NCBI GenBank assembly: GCA_017409005.1 | Contig: JAFQTP010000003.1 | Location: 159,699-223,698, forward strand | DNA: 64,000 nt | Direction: 5' to 3' | Source of the DNA: Clostridia bacterium | Lineage (GTDB): Bacteria; Bacillota; Clostridia; Christensenellales; UBA1242 | Part shown: piece by piece, positions 32,564 to 42,571 of the stretch | Position numbering within the stretch: position 1 is the stretch's first letter | How the letters are laid out: every line of letters starts with the position of its first letter | Translations under genes and position numbers: made by a program | The notes under the pieces: model-generated | Told to the model about the DNA's origin: nothing | What the model saw: the letters and a program-made list of their open reading frames with translations, nothing else | The model's database searches: none

Positions 32564-33919
32564 ATGAAAAAGAAAAGAGCAATCCGTAATTTTATATTTA
32601 TTGGCATTGTTGCACTATTAGGACTTGTTTTAACTATTTTCAGTTTCGACATACCTTTTACAACTTACACTTTTAAAGGATTCGCAAACGGAATTCAATT
32701 AGGTTTAGACCTTAAAGGTGGAGTTATGGCTGTTTACGATTGTGAAAAATCAAGCGAAAGTGAAGGTTCGTTTGACGATCAAATTGAAGCAACCATTACT
32801 CGTTTAACAAACTTAATTACAGAAGACTATCCTGAAGCAACCATTATAAAACAAGGCGATAGTCAAATTCGTATTGAAGTTCCAGATGTAGACGATCCAG
32901 ACAAAGTTTTAAGTTTAATTGGCGAGCCTGCCGAGCTTGAATTTAAAAAGGAACAATCTGAAACCGCTGATGCAGTTTTAACTGGTAAAGATGTAAAAGC
33001 TGCTGAATATCAGTACAATTCTGAAACTGGCGAACATGGTGTTTCAATCACATTCACAACTGCAGGGGCAACAAAGTTCCATTCGCTAACAAGCGAACTT
33101 GCTGGAAGCCAAAGTCCACTTTACATCTATTTGGGCGGAACACTTATTAGTTCTCCAACCGTTAAAGAGGTTATTGCAGGTGGTCAAACATTTATTTCTG
33201 GTAGTTTCACTCAAGCAACAGCCGAAGCTTTTGCTACAAAAATTTTAAGTGGAACCTATTCTGTTAATCTTTCTCTTAGCGAAAAGAATGTAATTACCGC
33301 AACCTTAGGCGAAAACGCATTATTATATAGTGTTATTGCTGGTGTAATTGGTTTAGCTTTAATTTTTGTGTTTATGTTTGTTATTTATAAAAACCTTGGT
33401 TTAATTGCAAACTTATCATTAATTTTCTATACAATTATTTCAATGTTCTTACTTGCAGTTCTACCATTTATTCAACTAACACTTCCTGGTGTTGCCGGAA
33501 TAATTTTAGGTTTAGGTATGGCAGTTGACGGAAACATTGTTATTTTTGAACGTATTAAAGACGAAACAAAAGCAGGTAAAAAAATTCCTGCAGCAGTAAA
33601 ATCAGGCTTTAAACGTGCATCAATTGCTGTTTTAGATAGTAACATAACAACAATTATTGCAGCACTTGTTCTAGCATGGTTAGGCACAGGTGCAATTCGT
33701 GGTTTTGCTTACACACTGCTTGTTTCAATTGTGGTATCAATGTTCACAACACTAGTTGTTTCTCGCGGTTTAATTAACATGGCATTAAACATTAACAGCA
33801 CAAACTATAAAGGTTATGGCTTAGTTAAGGGAACACCTCTAAACAAAACCGACGAAGAACAACCAGAGCAAAAACAACTTGAAAACACCGAAGTTAAAAA
33901 GGAGGTTCAAAATGGCTAA
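32564..33919 (+). CDS. secD: Protein translocase subunit SecD
   Basis: Proton-driven Sec accessory protein of 451 residues. It has an N-terminal membrane helix, the D1 motif LGLDLKGGV, the extracytoplasmic P1 domain, and five C-terminal helices with the D4-type GLGMAVDGNIVIFERIKDE. The C-terminal tail is Glu/Gln/Lys-rich. The 3' end overlaps secF by 8 nt (ATGGCTAA), ensuring coupled synthesis. Confidence 0.95.
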   Translation: MKKKRAIRNFIFIGIVALLGLVLTIFSFDIPFTTYTFKGFANGIQLGLDLKGGVMAVYDCEKSSESEGSFDDQIEATITRLTNLITEDYPEATIIKQGDSQIRIEVPDVDDPDKVLSLIGEPAELEFKKEQSETADAVLTGKDVKAAEYQYNSETGEHGVSITFTTAGATKFHSLTSELAGSQSPLYIYLGGTLISSPTVKEVIAGGQTFISGSFTQATAEAFATKILSGTYSVNLSLSEKNVITATLGENALLYSVIAGVIGLALIFVFMFVIYKNLGLIANLSLIFYTIISMFLLAVLPFIQLTLPGVAGIILGLGMAVDGNIVIFERIKDETKAGKKIPAAVKSGFKRASIAVLDSNITTIIAALVLAWLGTGAIRGFAYTLLVSIVVSMFTTLVVSRGLINMALNINSTNYKGYGLVKGTPLNKTDEEQPEQKQLENTEVKKEVQNG

Positions 33920-34994
33920 TAAATCTAACAACAAAACTTCCTTTAAAGCAAAATATAATGCTTTTTTACAAAAAGATTTTAACATTGTTAAAAACTGGAA
34001 ATATTACTTAACAGCACCACTTGTAATTGTTTTAGTTGCAGTAATAATTTTTGCTTGCATTGGCTTTAACCTAGGCATCGATTTTACTGGTGGAACAATT
34101 TTAAAAGTTAATTTCGGAACTGATATTTCAACTTCAGAATATAACACCTATAAATCTGATATCGAAACAATTTTAAAAGATAACGGAATTTCTAAATATA
34201 GCATGCAAAAAGAAGGTTCAACCGAAGATGCTGCTATTTCAATTAAATTCCAAGATATTAATGGAAAGTCTGAAGACGATATGTCTGAAATAATAACCGA
34301 AGTTAAAGCAGATATTGAAGCAAAATTGAACCCAAACAATACAAACGCTCAATTCGAAGTAGAAGATAGTCAACGTATTGGTGCAAGCGCAAGTTCAAAC
34401 TTATTAAAAAACGCTCTTCTTGCAGTTTCAATAGCAACAGTTTTAATGCTTATTTACATTGCAATTAGATTCGAATTTGCTAGTGGTGTTGCTGCAATTG
34501 TAGCACTTTTACACGACGTTTTAATCACATGTGCAATGGTTATTATTTGTCGCATTCAAATTAATTCTTCATTTATTGCAGCGCTTATAACAATTATTGG
34601 TTATTCAATTAACAACACAATTGTAATTTTCGACAGAATTAGAGAAAACTTACGCAACCCAGAATATTCTAAAACAACAAACGCACAAATGGTTGACATT
34701 TCAGTTCGTCAAACTTTAACCAGAACAATTTATACATCATTAACAACCATTATGTCTGTATTTTTACTTGCAATTATTGGTGTAGATTCTATTCGTGAAT
34801 TCTTATTCCCAATTATAATTGGATTATTTGCTGGAACCTATTCTTCAATTTTCGTTTCAGGAACAATTTGGAGCTTTATTTACAAACGTAGTAAAGATAA
34901 ACGTCTTCAAAAACGTCTTGCCGACGATAAAAAGAAAAAAGAAGGTAATGTTAAACCTGCAAACTCAAATCCAGAAGATAAAATTGTAGTATAA
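33912..34994 (+). CDS. secF: Protein translocase subunit SecF
   Basis: The 360 residues show the D1 motif GIDFTGGTIL, a short P4 domain, and the C-terminal membrane block with IGYSINNTIVIFDRIREN. An upstream frame from 33879 is open, but AAGGAGG precedes ATG 33912 at the right distance and gives the typical 8-nt overlap with secD. It ends in a basic and acidic tail (KRSKDKRLQKR...). A terminator follows. Confidence 0.95.
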   Translation: MANKSNNKTSFKAKYNAFLQKDFNIVKNWKYYLTAPLVIVLVAVIIFACIGFNLGIDFTGGTILKVNFGTDISTSEYNTYKSDIETILKDNGISKYSMQKEGSTEDAAISIKFQDINGKSEDDMSEIITEVKADIEAKLNPNNTNAQFEVEDSQRIGASASSNLLKNALLAVSIATVLMLIYIAIRFEFASGVAAIVALLHDVLITCAMVIICRIQINSSFIAALITIIGYSINNTIVIFDRIRENLRNPEYSKTTNAQMVDISVRQTLTRTIYTSLTTIMSVFLLAIIGVDSIREFLFPIIIGLFAGTYSSIFVSGTIWSFIYKRSKDKRLQKRLADDKKKKEGNVKPANSNPEDKIVV

Positions 34995-35001
34995 AACAAT
35001 T

Positions 35002-35040
35002 AAAAGCCTTCACGTTTATTAATGCGGAGGCTTTTTATTT
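35002..35040 (+). terminator. Terminator after secF
   Basis: The stem AAAAGCCT...CG / CG...AGGCTTTTT encloses an AT-rich loop, followed by T residues. Confidence 0.8.
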
Positions 35041-35050
35041 AGATAAAATT

Positions 35051-37417
35051 ATGAAATACGCAAACAAATTACAACAAACAAAATTTAATAATAAACAAAT
35101 TAAAAGTTTAAGTCAGGAGTTAAAATTATCCGAAAACACAATTAAACTGCTTTTTTCGCGCAATATAAAAACTAAAGAACAAATTCAAGATTTTTTATCA
35201 AGCGGTTTAAATAGTTTTTACAATCCGTTTTTGCTATCAGGAATGCAAGAAGCCGTTAACAAAATAAATAATGCAATTAACAACAATAAACGCATTGTTA
35301 TTGTTGGCGATTACGATACCGATGGTATTTGTGCAACGGCTATTTTATATAAATATTTCGAAAATAGAGGAATAAAGGTTAACTACTTTTTACCAAATAG
35401 ATTTTTAGATGGATATGGTTTAACTATCGATACAGTCGATAAAATTATAAACGAATTTAACCCCGAATTTATGATTACCGTAGATTGTGGCATTTCTTGT
35501 CATAAAGAAATTGCTTATGCCATGGAACAGGGCATTGAGGTTGTTGTAACCGACCATCACGAAATTCCTGAAATTATACCTAATTGTGTTTGCGTAGACC
35601 CAAAACTTCCATCAAACTATCCATTTAATGAACTTTGCGGCGCAGGCGTTGCCTTAAAAGTTGTTCAAGCACTTTCTGGGCTTACCGAAGCACTTAAATA
35701 CACAAACATTGCAAGCCTTGCAACTGTTGCCGATATTGTGCCTCTAGTCTCCGAAAATAGGGCAATTGTTAAACATGGGCTTGAGAATCAAGCCGACCTT
35801 CCAGTTGGTGTAAAAAAACTGATTTCGTCGTTAAAACTAACAAACCTAACAAGCACCGATATTGCATTTAAAATTGCTCCAAAACTTAACACAGCAGGTC
35901 GTATGGGCGACGCAACTGTTGCTTATAAACTTTTTATCGAAAAAAATCCAATAGAAATAATTAATATTTTAACATCTTTAGAAGAGCAAAATAATCAGCG
36001 CATAGAAGCTGGTAACTACATTTTTGAAGATTGCATTAATCAACTAAAAGATATTTGTATTTCAAACCTTTCGGCAATAGTTTTATATTCCGATAATTGG
36101 CATGCTGGCGTTTTGGGCATTGTTTGTGCCAAATTAACCGAAAAGTTTAATCGACCAGTATGTTTACTTACAAAAGTAGATGGCGTTTATAAGGGCAGTG
36201 TGCGCAGTTTAAACGGTATTGATATTTTTAAAGAACTTTCAAAACTAAGCAACCTGCTTGTAAAATTTGGTGGGCACAGCGGTGCAGCTGGACTAACAAT
36301 TGAAGAACATAATTTGCAAAACTTTGCAAATCAACTAAACAATAACATAGCAAAATCATATACTGCCGATGTTTTTGATTCAGTTAAATATTACGATTTT
36401 GATTTAAACAAAGATAATATAGATATAAATTTTGTTAAAGAACTTAATTTATTAGAACCTTTTGGGTTTGGAAATGAAAAACCAATTTTTAAATATACAT
36501 TTAACAATTTAAAACCTGAAAGATTAAAAAATTATCCTAACTTTATAAAATTTAAAGCCGAAAATTTTGAAATGATTAGCTTTAATTTAAGTGAATATTA
36601 CGAATCATTTACAACCAATTGCAATAAAAATGTTTTGCTAGATTTAAGTGTAGAAACTTTTAATAAACGCGAAAAATTAAAAGCAGTAATTAAAAATATT
36701 CACTTTGAAAAACTTAACACTTCTGTTAAAACCGAAGTTTGTTTAGGGTATTATGCAAAACAACTAAACACACCTAAATTTGGGTATTTTTCAAAGCTAT
36801 GCGATGTAAACAAGGAAGAACTTGAAGAACTTCTTAAAAATCCGCTTGGCACTCTTATTGTTGCCAACGATTTTAATTCATATTCATACGCAATTAATAA
36901 CTTTAGCAAATACATTTTTAACTTCGAAAGTTTTTCGGTTAAAGACTTAACTGGTTCTAACACTCTTTTATTTTTAGGTAAAAACTCGGTTAATTTTTCA
37001 AATTACAAGCAAGTTGTTTTCTTAAACGATATCTTACACGAAAACTACTTGTTTGGCATTAACACCAAAGTTTTAATGCACAATGTATCTCCGGGAACAA
37101 ATGCAATTGCCGAACTTAATGTTAACCGAAACGAATTTGCAATTTACCACAAAGCAATTATGGGGCTTGCAAATAAAAACGTTGGATCATATTCCGAGCA
37201 AGAATATTTTAGTTTGCTAAAACACCAACACCCAACCTATAAAAATCTTAAATTTAACCAATTTATTTTTGTAACAATGGTTTTAAGTGAACTTAACATT
37301 TTAGATATTACAAACGAACTTGATAACTATAAAATAGAAATAAATAAAGGCGTTAACAACCCACTAACAAATTCAAAAATTTACAATTATGTTTCGCTAT
37401 TTAAAAAAGTTAACTAG
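35051..37417 (+). CDS. recJ: Single-stranded-DNA exonuclease RecJ
   Basis: 5'-3' ssDNA exonuclease of 788 residues. The DHH phosphoesterase motifs include VGDYDTDGICATA and TDHHEIP; the DHHA1 part has FGGHSGAAGLTI, and an OB-like and C-terminal domain follow. No good RBS precedes the ATG because the secF terminator occupies the space; translation may start from an mRNA with a very short leader. It is followed after 9 nt by hemZ; apt, rel and dtd, usual between them, are absent. Confidence 0.93.
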   Translation: MKYANKLQQTKFNNKQIKSLSQELKLSENTIKLLFSRNIKTKEQIQDFLSSGLNSFYNPFLLSGMQEAVNKINNAINNNKRIVIVGDYDTDGICATAILYKYFENRGIKVNYFLPNRFLDGYGLTIDTVDKIINEFNPEFMITVDCGISCHKEIAYAMEQGIEVVVTDHHEIPEIIPNCVCVDPKLPSNYPFNELCGAGVALKVVQALSGLTEALKYTNIASLATVADIVPLVSENRAIVKHGLENQADLPVGVKKLISSLKLTNLTSTDIAFKIAPKLNTAGRMGDATVAYKLFIEKNPIEIINILTSLEEQNNQRIEAGNYIFEDCINQLKDICISNLSAIVLYSDNWHAGVLGIVCAKLTEKFNRPVCLLTKVDGVYKGSVRSLNGIDIFKELSKLSNLLVKFGGHSGAAGLTIEEHNLQNFANQLNNNIAKSYTADVFDSVKYYDFDLNKDNIDINFVKELNLLEPFGFGNEKPIFKYTFNNLKPERLKNYPNFIKFKAENFEMISFNLSEYYESFTTNCNKNVLLDLSVETFNKREKLKAVIKNIHFEKLNTSVKTEVCLGYYAKQLNTPKFGYFSKLCDVNKEELEELLKNPLGTLIVANDFNSYSYAINNFSKYIFNFESFSVKDLTGSNTLLFLGKNSVNFSNYKQVVFLNDILHENYLFGINTKVLMHNVSPGTNAIAELNVNRNEFAIYHKAIMGLANKNVGSYSEQEYFSLLKHQHPTYKNLKFNQFIFVTMVLSELNILDITNELDNYKIEINKGVNNPLTNSKIYNYVSLFKKVN

Positions 37418-37426
37418 GAGGAAATC

Positions 37427-38854
37427 ATGAAATTAACCATTTCTAACGAAAAATTTTATGACGAGGTTTTACTTATTATAAAACTATTTTTCTCCGAGCA
37501 AGAAATATCTGAACTTAACTTAAATTACAACATTTCTTATAGTTTTGTTGGTTCAACACTAAATGCAAAACTTCAAGTTAATGGGGAATTTAACAACCAA
37601 ACCTTTACTGAAGAATTAAATAATTCATTCAATTTTACTAAACCACAAATGCTAAAAGCCGATAAATATACTAAACGTCATTTAAAAATTATGCTTTATA
37701 ATTTCTTATCAAACTTAACAGGCAAGCAGCTGCCTTGGGGTAGTTTAACTGGCATCAGACCAACTAAACTATTTTACGAGTTAAAACAAGAACTTGGCAG
37801 TTCAATTCTTGCTAAAAATGAACTTATTAAAACATTTAAAGTTAGCCGCGAAAAAGCCGAAACCGCATGGGAAGTTACAAAAAATCAAACCAAAATTGAA
37901 ATTAACGATAATTTAGTCGACCTTTACTTAAACATTCCTTTTTGCACAAGCAAATGCTACTATTGCAGCTTTATTTCGGTGCCAATTGCTCAGTGCATGC
38001 AATATGTTGAACCTTATGTAAACGCCTTAATTAAGGAACTTAAAGCAGTTAAAGAAATTATCAACAAAAAAAATTATATTGTAAAAACAATTTACATTGG
38101 TGGTGGAACTCCAACAGCGCTTAGTGCCGAGCAGCTAGATAAAATTTTATCCGAACTAACATATCCTGTTAGCGAATTTACTGTTGAGGCTGGCAGACCC
38201 GACACAATCACACAAGAAAAACTTGATGTTTTAAAAAAGCATAAAGTAACACGTATTAGCATTAATCCTCAAACGTTTTCAAACAAAACTTTACGTGAAA
38301 TTGGCAGGGCTCATACTGCCGAAGATGTTATTACTTCATATAATCTTGCAAAACCATATGGTTTTAGTATTAACATGGATTTAATTGCTGGTCTATCCAA
38401 CGAAAGTTTTAACACTTTTAAAAAGAGTTTAACTAAAACGCTAGAACTTAAACCCGACAACATAACAGTTCACACTTTAAGTGTTAAACGCACAAGCAAA
38501 CTAAGCGAAGGCGAGGGTGAAAAGGGAAGCGAACCAGAAGTTGTAAAAATGGTTGACTATGCTTATAAAACTCTTACACAAAACGGGTATAATCCTTATT
38601 ACCTATACAAACAAAAAAATATGGTTGGAAACCTTGAAAACATTGGTTATTCGGTTAAGGGTAAAGAATGTTTATTTAACATCGATAGCATGGAAGAAGT
38701 TGCAACTGTTGTCGCTGTTGGCGCAAATGCCATAACAAAACGTTTCTATAGTCTTCAAAACCGAATTGAACGCAATGCCAACGTAAAAAATTTAGACGAC
38801 TATATTAATCGAATTGACGAAATTATTGCTAAAAAACAGGAATTTTTTAAATAA
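37427..38854 (+). CDS. hemZ: Coproporphyrinogen III dehydrogenase-like radical SAM protein HemZ
   Basis: Protein of 475 residues of the HemN-related HemZ group. An N-terminal HemZ-specific domain (about 1-150) ends in WGSLTGIRPTKL. The radical-SAM cluster C-x3-C-x2-C is in CTSKCYYC, with GGGTPTAL and the SAM-binding segments following. HemZ members occur in many Clostridia lacking a full heme pathway, so the true substrate is uncertain. The RBS is AGGAGG, 9 nt after recJ. Confidence 0.9.
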   Translation: MKLTISNEKFYDEVLLIIKLFFSEQEISELNLNYNISYSFVGSTLNAKLQVNGEFNNQTFTEELNNSFNFTKPQMLKADKYTKRHLKIMLYNFLSNLTGKQLPWGSLTGIRPTKLFYELKQELGSSILAKNELIKTFKVSREKAETAWEVTKNQTKIEINDNLVDLYLNIPFCTSKCYYCSFISVPIAQCMQYVEPYVNALIKELKAVKEIINKKNYIVKTIYIGGGTPTALSAEQLDKILSELTYPVSEFTVEAGRPDTITQEKLDVLKKHKVTRISINPQTFSNKTLREIGRAHTAEDVITSYNLAKPYGFSINMDLIAGLSNESFNTFKKSLTKTLELKPDNITVHTLSVKRTSKLSEGEGEKGSEPEVVKMVDYAYKTLTQNGYNPYYLYKQKNMVGNLENIGYSVKGKECLFNIDSMEEVATVVAVGANAITKRFYSLQNRIERNANVKNLDDYINRIDEIIAKKQEFFK

Positions 38855-38869
38855 TTTTTTAGTTTATTC

Positions 38870-38898
38870 TTTACAATTTAATTAACATATGGTAATAT
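38870..38898 (+). promoter_or_regulatory. Promoter of rpsO
   Basis: -35 TTTACA (38870-38875) and -10 TAATAT (38893-38898) with a 17-nt spacer. Confidence 0.6.
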
Positions 38899-38904
38899 TT
38901 CATT

Positions 38905-38987
38905 GGTACTTTTAACTAGGTTAAACGCGTATCCTCAAGTTTTACGTTTGGCTTGGTAAAAAGCAAATTTTATAGGAGGACAAAAAC
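38905..38987 (+). promoter_or_regulatory. Structured rpsO leader, possible S15 autoregulatory site
   Basis: The leader of about 83 nt is unusually GC-rich for the window (AAACGCG...CCTCAAG...TTTACGTTTGGCTTGG) and can pair AAACG with CGTTT. Firmicutes rpsO leaders often hold an S15-binding structure; this reading is by position and composition only. Confidence 0.45.
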
Positions 38988-39251
38988 ATGATTAAAAAAG
39001 ATAAAAAACAAGAAGTTATCAAGGCTTATCAATTAAGCGATTCTGACACAGGTTCTTGCGCAGTTCAAATTGCTATTTTAACAGCAAGAATCAACGAATT
39101 AACCGAACACTTAAAAGCAAACAAAAATGATAATCATTCTCGTCGTGGTTTAATCCAAATGGTTGCTAACCGCAAAAGTTTACTTAAATATTACGAGAGA
39201 AAAGACCTTGAAGCTTGTCGTGAATTAAAGAAAAAATTAGGTATCAGATAG
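38988..39251 (+). CDS. rpsO: Small ribosomal subunit protein uS15
   Basis: Protein of 87 residues with the S15 core ([23 protein letters not shown] and [19 protein letters not shown]). Primary 16S-binding protein. The RBS is AGGAGG. The rpsO-pnp order is conserved; here a terminator separates the two. Confidence 0.97.
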   Translation: MIKKDKKQEVIKAYQLSDSDTGSCAVQIAILTARINELTEHLKANKNDNHSRRGLIQMVANRKSLLKYYERKDLEACRELKKKLGIR

Positions 39252-39263
39252 TATACTTAAAGT

Positions 39264-39297
39264 AAAGGTGGAAATTTCTTTTCACCTTTATTTTTTA
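39264..39297 (+). terminator. Terminator after rpsO
   Basis: AAAGGTG/CACCTTT (39264-39270, 39283-39289) with inner pairing and a T tract. Confidence 0.75.
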
Positions 39298-39389
39298 ATT
39301 AACAAACAACCTTAGGTAATTAAAGCTAAAACCTTAATTACTTCTAAGTTTTGTAATATTTTAATTTTGGTAAGTTCAAGGAGGAAAAA

Positions 39390-41486
39390 ATGAACGAAGT
39401 AAAAAAATTTGAAACCGAAATTGGCGGACGCAAAGTTAACATCACAATTGGTAAATATGCTTTCCAAAGCAATGGTAGCGTAATTGTTAGTTGCGACGAA
39501 ACAGTTGTTATGGTTAACACAACCATGAGCAAATCACCACGTCCGGGCCAAGATTTCTTTCCACTAGGCGTAGACTACGAAGAAAAACTATATGCAGTAG
39601 GCAAAATTCCTGGTGGCTTTAAAAAACGTGAAGGCAGAGCAAGCGACCAAGCAATTTTAACAAGCCGCTTAATCGACCGCCCACTACGTCCACTATTCCC
39701 AAAAGGAATGTTTAACGATGTTAGTGTAATTGCAACACCACTTTCTGTTAACCCAGATTGTTCACCAGAACCAATTGCAATGTTTGCAAGCTCCTTAGCA
39801 CTAACAATTTCCGATATTCCATTTGGTGGACCAACCGGAAGTGTAGACGTTGCTTATGTTGATGGAAAATATATTATTAACCCAACTTCAGAACAACGCG
39901 ATGCTAGCTTAATGGACCTAACAGTTGCTGGAACCAAAGAAGCAATTTTAATGGTTGAAGCAGGGGCTAAAGAAGTTAGTGAAGAAGTTATGCTTCAAGC
40001 AATTTTATTTGCTCACGAAGAAATTAAAAAACAAGTTGCATTCCAAGAAGAAGTTGCAACAGCTTTAGGTGTTACTAAACGTGAAGATATTGACTTCTAT
40101 GTAATTCCTGAAGACCTTGAAAACGCAGTTAGAGAATATTCATTAGAAAAAGTTCAAGCTGTTATGTCTCATTTCAATCGCCACGATCGTCAACGTGCCG
40201 AAGAAGAAATGGACGCTGAAGTTCTAGAACATTTTGCTGAAACATATCCAGATAGTTCACGCGAAATTTTAGACGTTCTTTATAAAATGAAAAAAGAAGT
40301 TATGCGTTCTAAAATTATTAACGATGGTGTTCGTCCAGATGGTCGTAAAACCGACGAAATTCGTCCAATTTGGTGTGAAGTTGGCTTACTTCCACGTGTA
40401 CATGGCTCAGCAGTGTTCACTCGTGGCGAAACTCAAGCATTAACAACTGCAACATTAGGTTCACTACGTGATACTCAAATTTTAGATGGTTTAGAAGATG
40501 GCGAAAGCGAAAAACGCTATATGCATCACTACAACATGCCTGGCTATTCAACTGGCGAAGCAAAATCAATTAAAAGCCCAGGCCGTCGCGAAATTGGACA
40601 TGGCGCACTTGCAGAACGTGCATTACTTCCAGTTTTACCAAGCGAAGAAGAATTCCCATATGCTATTAGAACCGTTAGCGACATTTTAAGCAGTAATGGT
40701 TCAACAAGCCAAGCAAGTGTTTGCGGCAGCACACTAGCACTTATGGACGCTGGTGTTCCAATTAAAGCTCCTGTAGCAGGTATTGCAATGGGTTTAATTA
40801 AAGATGTAGAATCTGGCAAAGTTGCTGTTTTAACCGACATTCAAGGTTTAGAAGATTTTCTTGGCGACATGGATTTTAAAGTTGCAGGAACAACAAAAGG
40901 AATTACCGCAATTCAAATGGATATCAAAATTAAAGGTATCGACGAAACAATTCTACGCACAGCATTAGAACAAGCAAGAAAGGGCAGATTATTCATTTTA
41001 AATAAAATGACCGAAGTAATTGCCGAACCTAGAAAAGAACTTAGCAAATACGCTCCAAAAATTATTACCTTCACAATTAACCCAGATAAAATTAAAGACG
41101 TTATTGGTTCTGGCGGAAAAACAATTAACAAAATCATTGACGAAACTGGCGTTAAAATTGATATTGAAGATGATGGCCGTGTTTGTGTTGCTGGCACCGA
41201 CGACGAAAAGAACAATCGCGCAAAAGAAATTATTTTAGGAATTGCCGAAGTTGTTGAAGTTGGCAAAGTTTACACTGCTAAAGTTGAACGTATTATGAAC
41301 TTTGGTGCATTTGTAAGCTTTGGTTGGAACAAAGAAGGAATGATTCATATTTCTAAACTAAGTTCTAAACGTGTAGAAAAAGTTGAAGACGTTGTTAAAA
41401 TTGGCGACATTGTTGAAGTTGAAGTAATCAAAATCGACGAAAAAGATAGAATTGATTTAAAATTACTTGCTGTAAACAATAAATAA
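39390..41486 (+). CDS. pnp: Polyribonucleotide nucleotidyltransferase (PNPase)
   Basis: Phosphorolytic 3'-5' exoribonuclease of 698 residues. It has two RNase PH domains (first with RPGQDFFPLGVDY and RLIDRPLRPLFP, second with DGRKTDEIRPI and DIQGLEDFLGDMDFKVAG), a KH domain (IKDVIGSGGKTINKI), and S1 (FGAFVSFGWNKEGMIHIS). The upstream gap has an inverted repeat TAATTAA/TTAATTA (about 39317-39341) that may fold in the mRNA leader. Confidence 0.97.
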   Translation: MNEVKKFETEIGGRKVNITIGKYAFQSNGSVIVSCDETVVMVNTTMSKSPRPGQDFFPLGVDYEEKLYAVGKIPGGFKKREGRASDQAILTSRLIDRPLRPLFPKGMFNDVSVIATPLSVNPDCSPEPIAMFASSLALTISDIPFGGPTGSVDVAYVDGKYIINPTSEQRDASLMDLTVAGTKEAILMVEAGAKEVSEEVMLQAILFAHEEIKKQVAFQEEVATALGVTKREDIDFYVIPEDLENAVREYSLEKVQAVMSHFNRHDRQRAEEEMDAEVLEHFAETYPDSSREILDVLYKMKKEVMRSKIINDGVRPDGRKTDEIRPIWCEVGLLPRVHGSAVFTRGETQALTTATLGSLRDTQILDGLEDGESEKRYMHHYNMPGYSTGEAKSIKSPGRREIGHGALAERALLPVLPSEEEFPYAIRTVSDILSSNGSTSQASVCGSTLALMDAGVPIKAPVAGIAMGLIKDVESGKVAVLTDIQGLEDFLGDMDFKVAGTTKGITAIQMDIKIKGIDETILRTALEQARKGRLFILNKMTEVIAEPRKELSKYAPKIITFTINPDKIKDVIGSGGKTINKIIDETGVKIDIEDDGRVCVAGTDDEKNNRAKEIILGIAEVVEVGKVYTAKVERIMNFGAFVSFGWNKEGMIHISKLSSKRVEKVEDVVKIGDIVEVEVIKIDEKDRIDLKLLAVNNK

Positions 41487-41500
41487 TTTAACTTAAAATT

Positions 41501-41531
41501 AAAAAGAGCAAAAACATTGCTCTTTTTTTTG
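41501..41531 (+). terminator. Terminator after pnp
   Basis: An 11-bp stem AAAAAGAGCAA/TTGCTCTTTTT with T tract. Confidence 0.9.
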
Positions 41532-41591
41532 TCTTTTTTTAAGGTTGTTGTTATAATAATTATGATAAAAAGCTAAAAGGATTTTATAATT

Positions 41592-42467
41592 ATGAAAAAT
41601 GCTAAAATTTTCTTATTCTTAATGTTTCTAGTGTTTGCAGTTGTATTTGCAATGCCAATATTTTTTATGATTTCACCTATTCTTGAAATACCAGAAAAAA
41701 AAGAAATTTTAGAAAATGGTGTAACTATTACAGCAGATGTTGTAGATGGAACTCAAAACAGCGGTATAACTGTTAACGACGTTGAATATTATTCTGTTCA
41801 ATATCAATTTGTTGTTAATGACACTTATTATTATGGAAAAACAACTCAACGTTACACACGTGCAGAGGCCAATAACTTAAAATATGTAACAATTAAATAC
41901 AATCCTGAAACATTTAAATCAGTAGAAATTGATTACGACGCAAAAACCGATCCGGAAATTCAAACAACATTAATACTAATTATAATTTGTGGCGTATTTG
42001 ACATAATTTTCTGGATTGTTGAAGTTGTTTTAATTATACAATTTATCAAACTTGGTATTGTTTCAATTAAAGGTAAGGAATATACAGCCAAATTTGTTGC
42101 TATTAAACCTGGCGTTGTTTATAACGGAACACCAATGTATCGCGTTGCATATTCTTGGGTTGACGTTATTGGTGAAGTTAAAGAAGGAGAGTCAGGCGAT
42201 GATTACACACTAAACGAAGCACATGCATTCGAACTTGCTCAAGAATTTAAAATTTTGGCATATGGTAATATAAGTAAAATTTCTTCAAAACCAAGCAGAA
42301 TGATTTTTAAAAAAGCAAAAGAAGAAAACGTTACAGAAGAAAATTATTACATTTGCCCATACTGCAACTCAATGCTTCCATCTAACACAACAAAATGTAC
42401 TTCTTGCGGGGCCCCAAGAAAAGCTGATTCACTTGCAACAAACAATCAAATTCAAAATAATGCTTAA
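41592..42467 (+). CDS. Membrane protein with DUF3592-like domain and zinc ribbon
   Basis: The 291 residues comprise a signal-like first helix (about 5-30), an extracytoplasmic beta-rich domain with repeated Tyr (YYYGKTTQRYTR region) like DUF3592, a second helix (about 123-155), a cytoplasmic beta domain, and a C-terminal zinc ribbon C-x2-C-x11-C-x2-C (CPYC...CTSC, about 256-273). Its function is unknown. It is monocistronic with its own terminator. Confidence 0.65.
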   Translation: MKNAKIFLFLMFLVFAVVFAMPIFFMISPILEIPEKKEILENGVTITADVVDGTQNSGITVNDVEYYSVQYQFVVNDTYYYGKTTQRYTRAEANNLKYVTIKYNPETFKSVEIDYDAKTDPEIQTTLILIIICGVFDIIFWIVEVVLIIQFIKLGIVSIKGKEYTAKFVAIKPGVVYNGTPMYRVAYSWVDVIGEVKEGESGDDYTLNEAHAFELAQEFKILAYGNISKISSKPSRMIFKKAKEENVTEENYYICPYCNSMLPSNTTKCTSCGAPRKADSLATNNQIQNNA

Positions 42468-42475
42468 TAAAATTA

Positions 42476-42503
42476 AACACCAAAAACTTTGGTGTTTTTT
42501 TAT
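42476..42503 (+). terminator. Terminator after the DUF3592-like gene
   Basis: A 9-bp stem AACACCAAA/TTTGGTGTT with loop AAC and T tract. Confidence 0.85.
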
Positions 42504-42571
42504 TTACAAGTTTTATTATAAAATTTAAAATCATATACATTAACATAAAGCAATAATTGTGCAGGTGCTTA

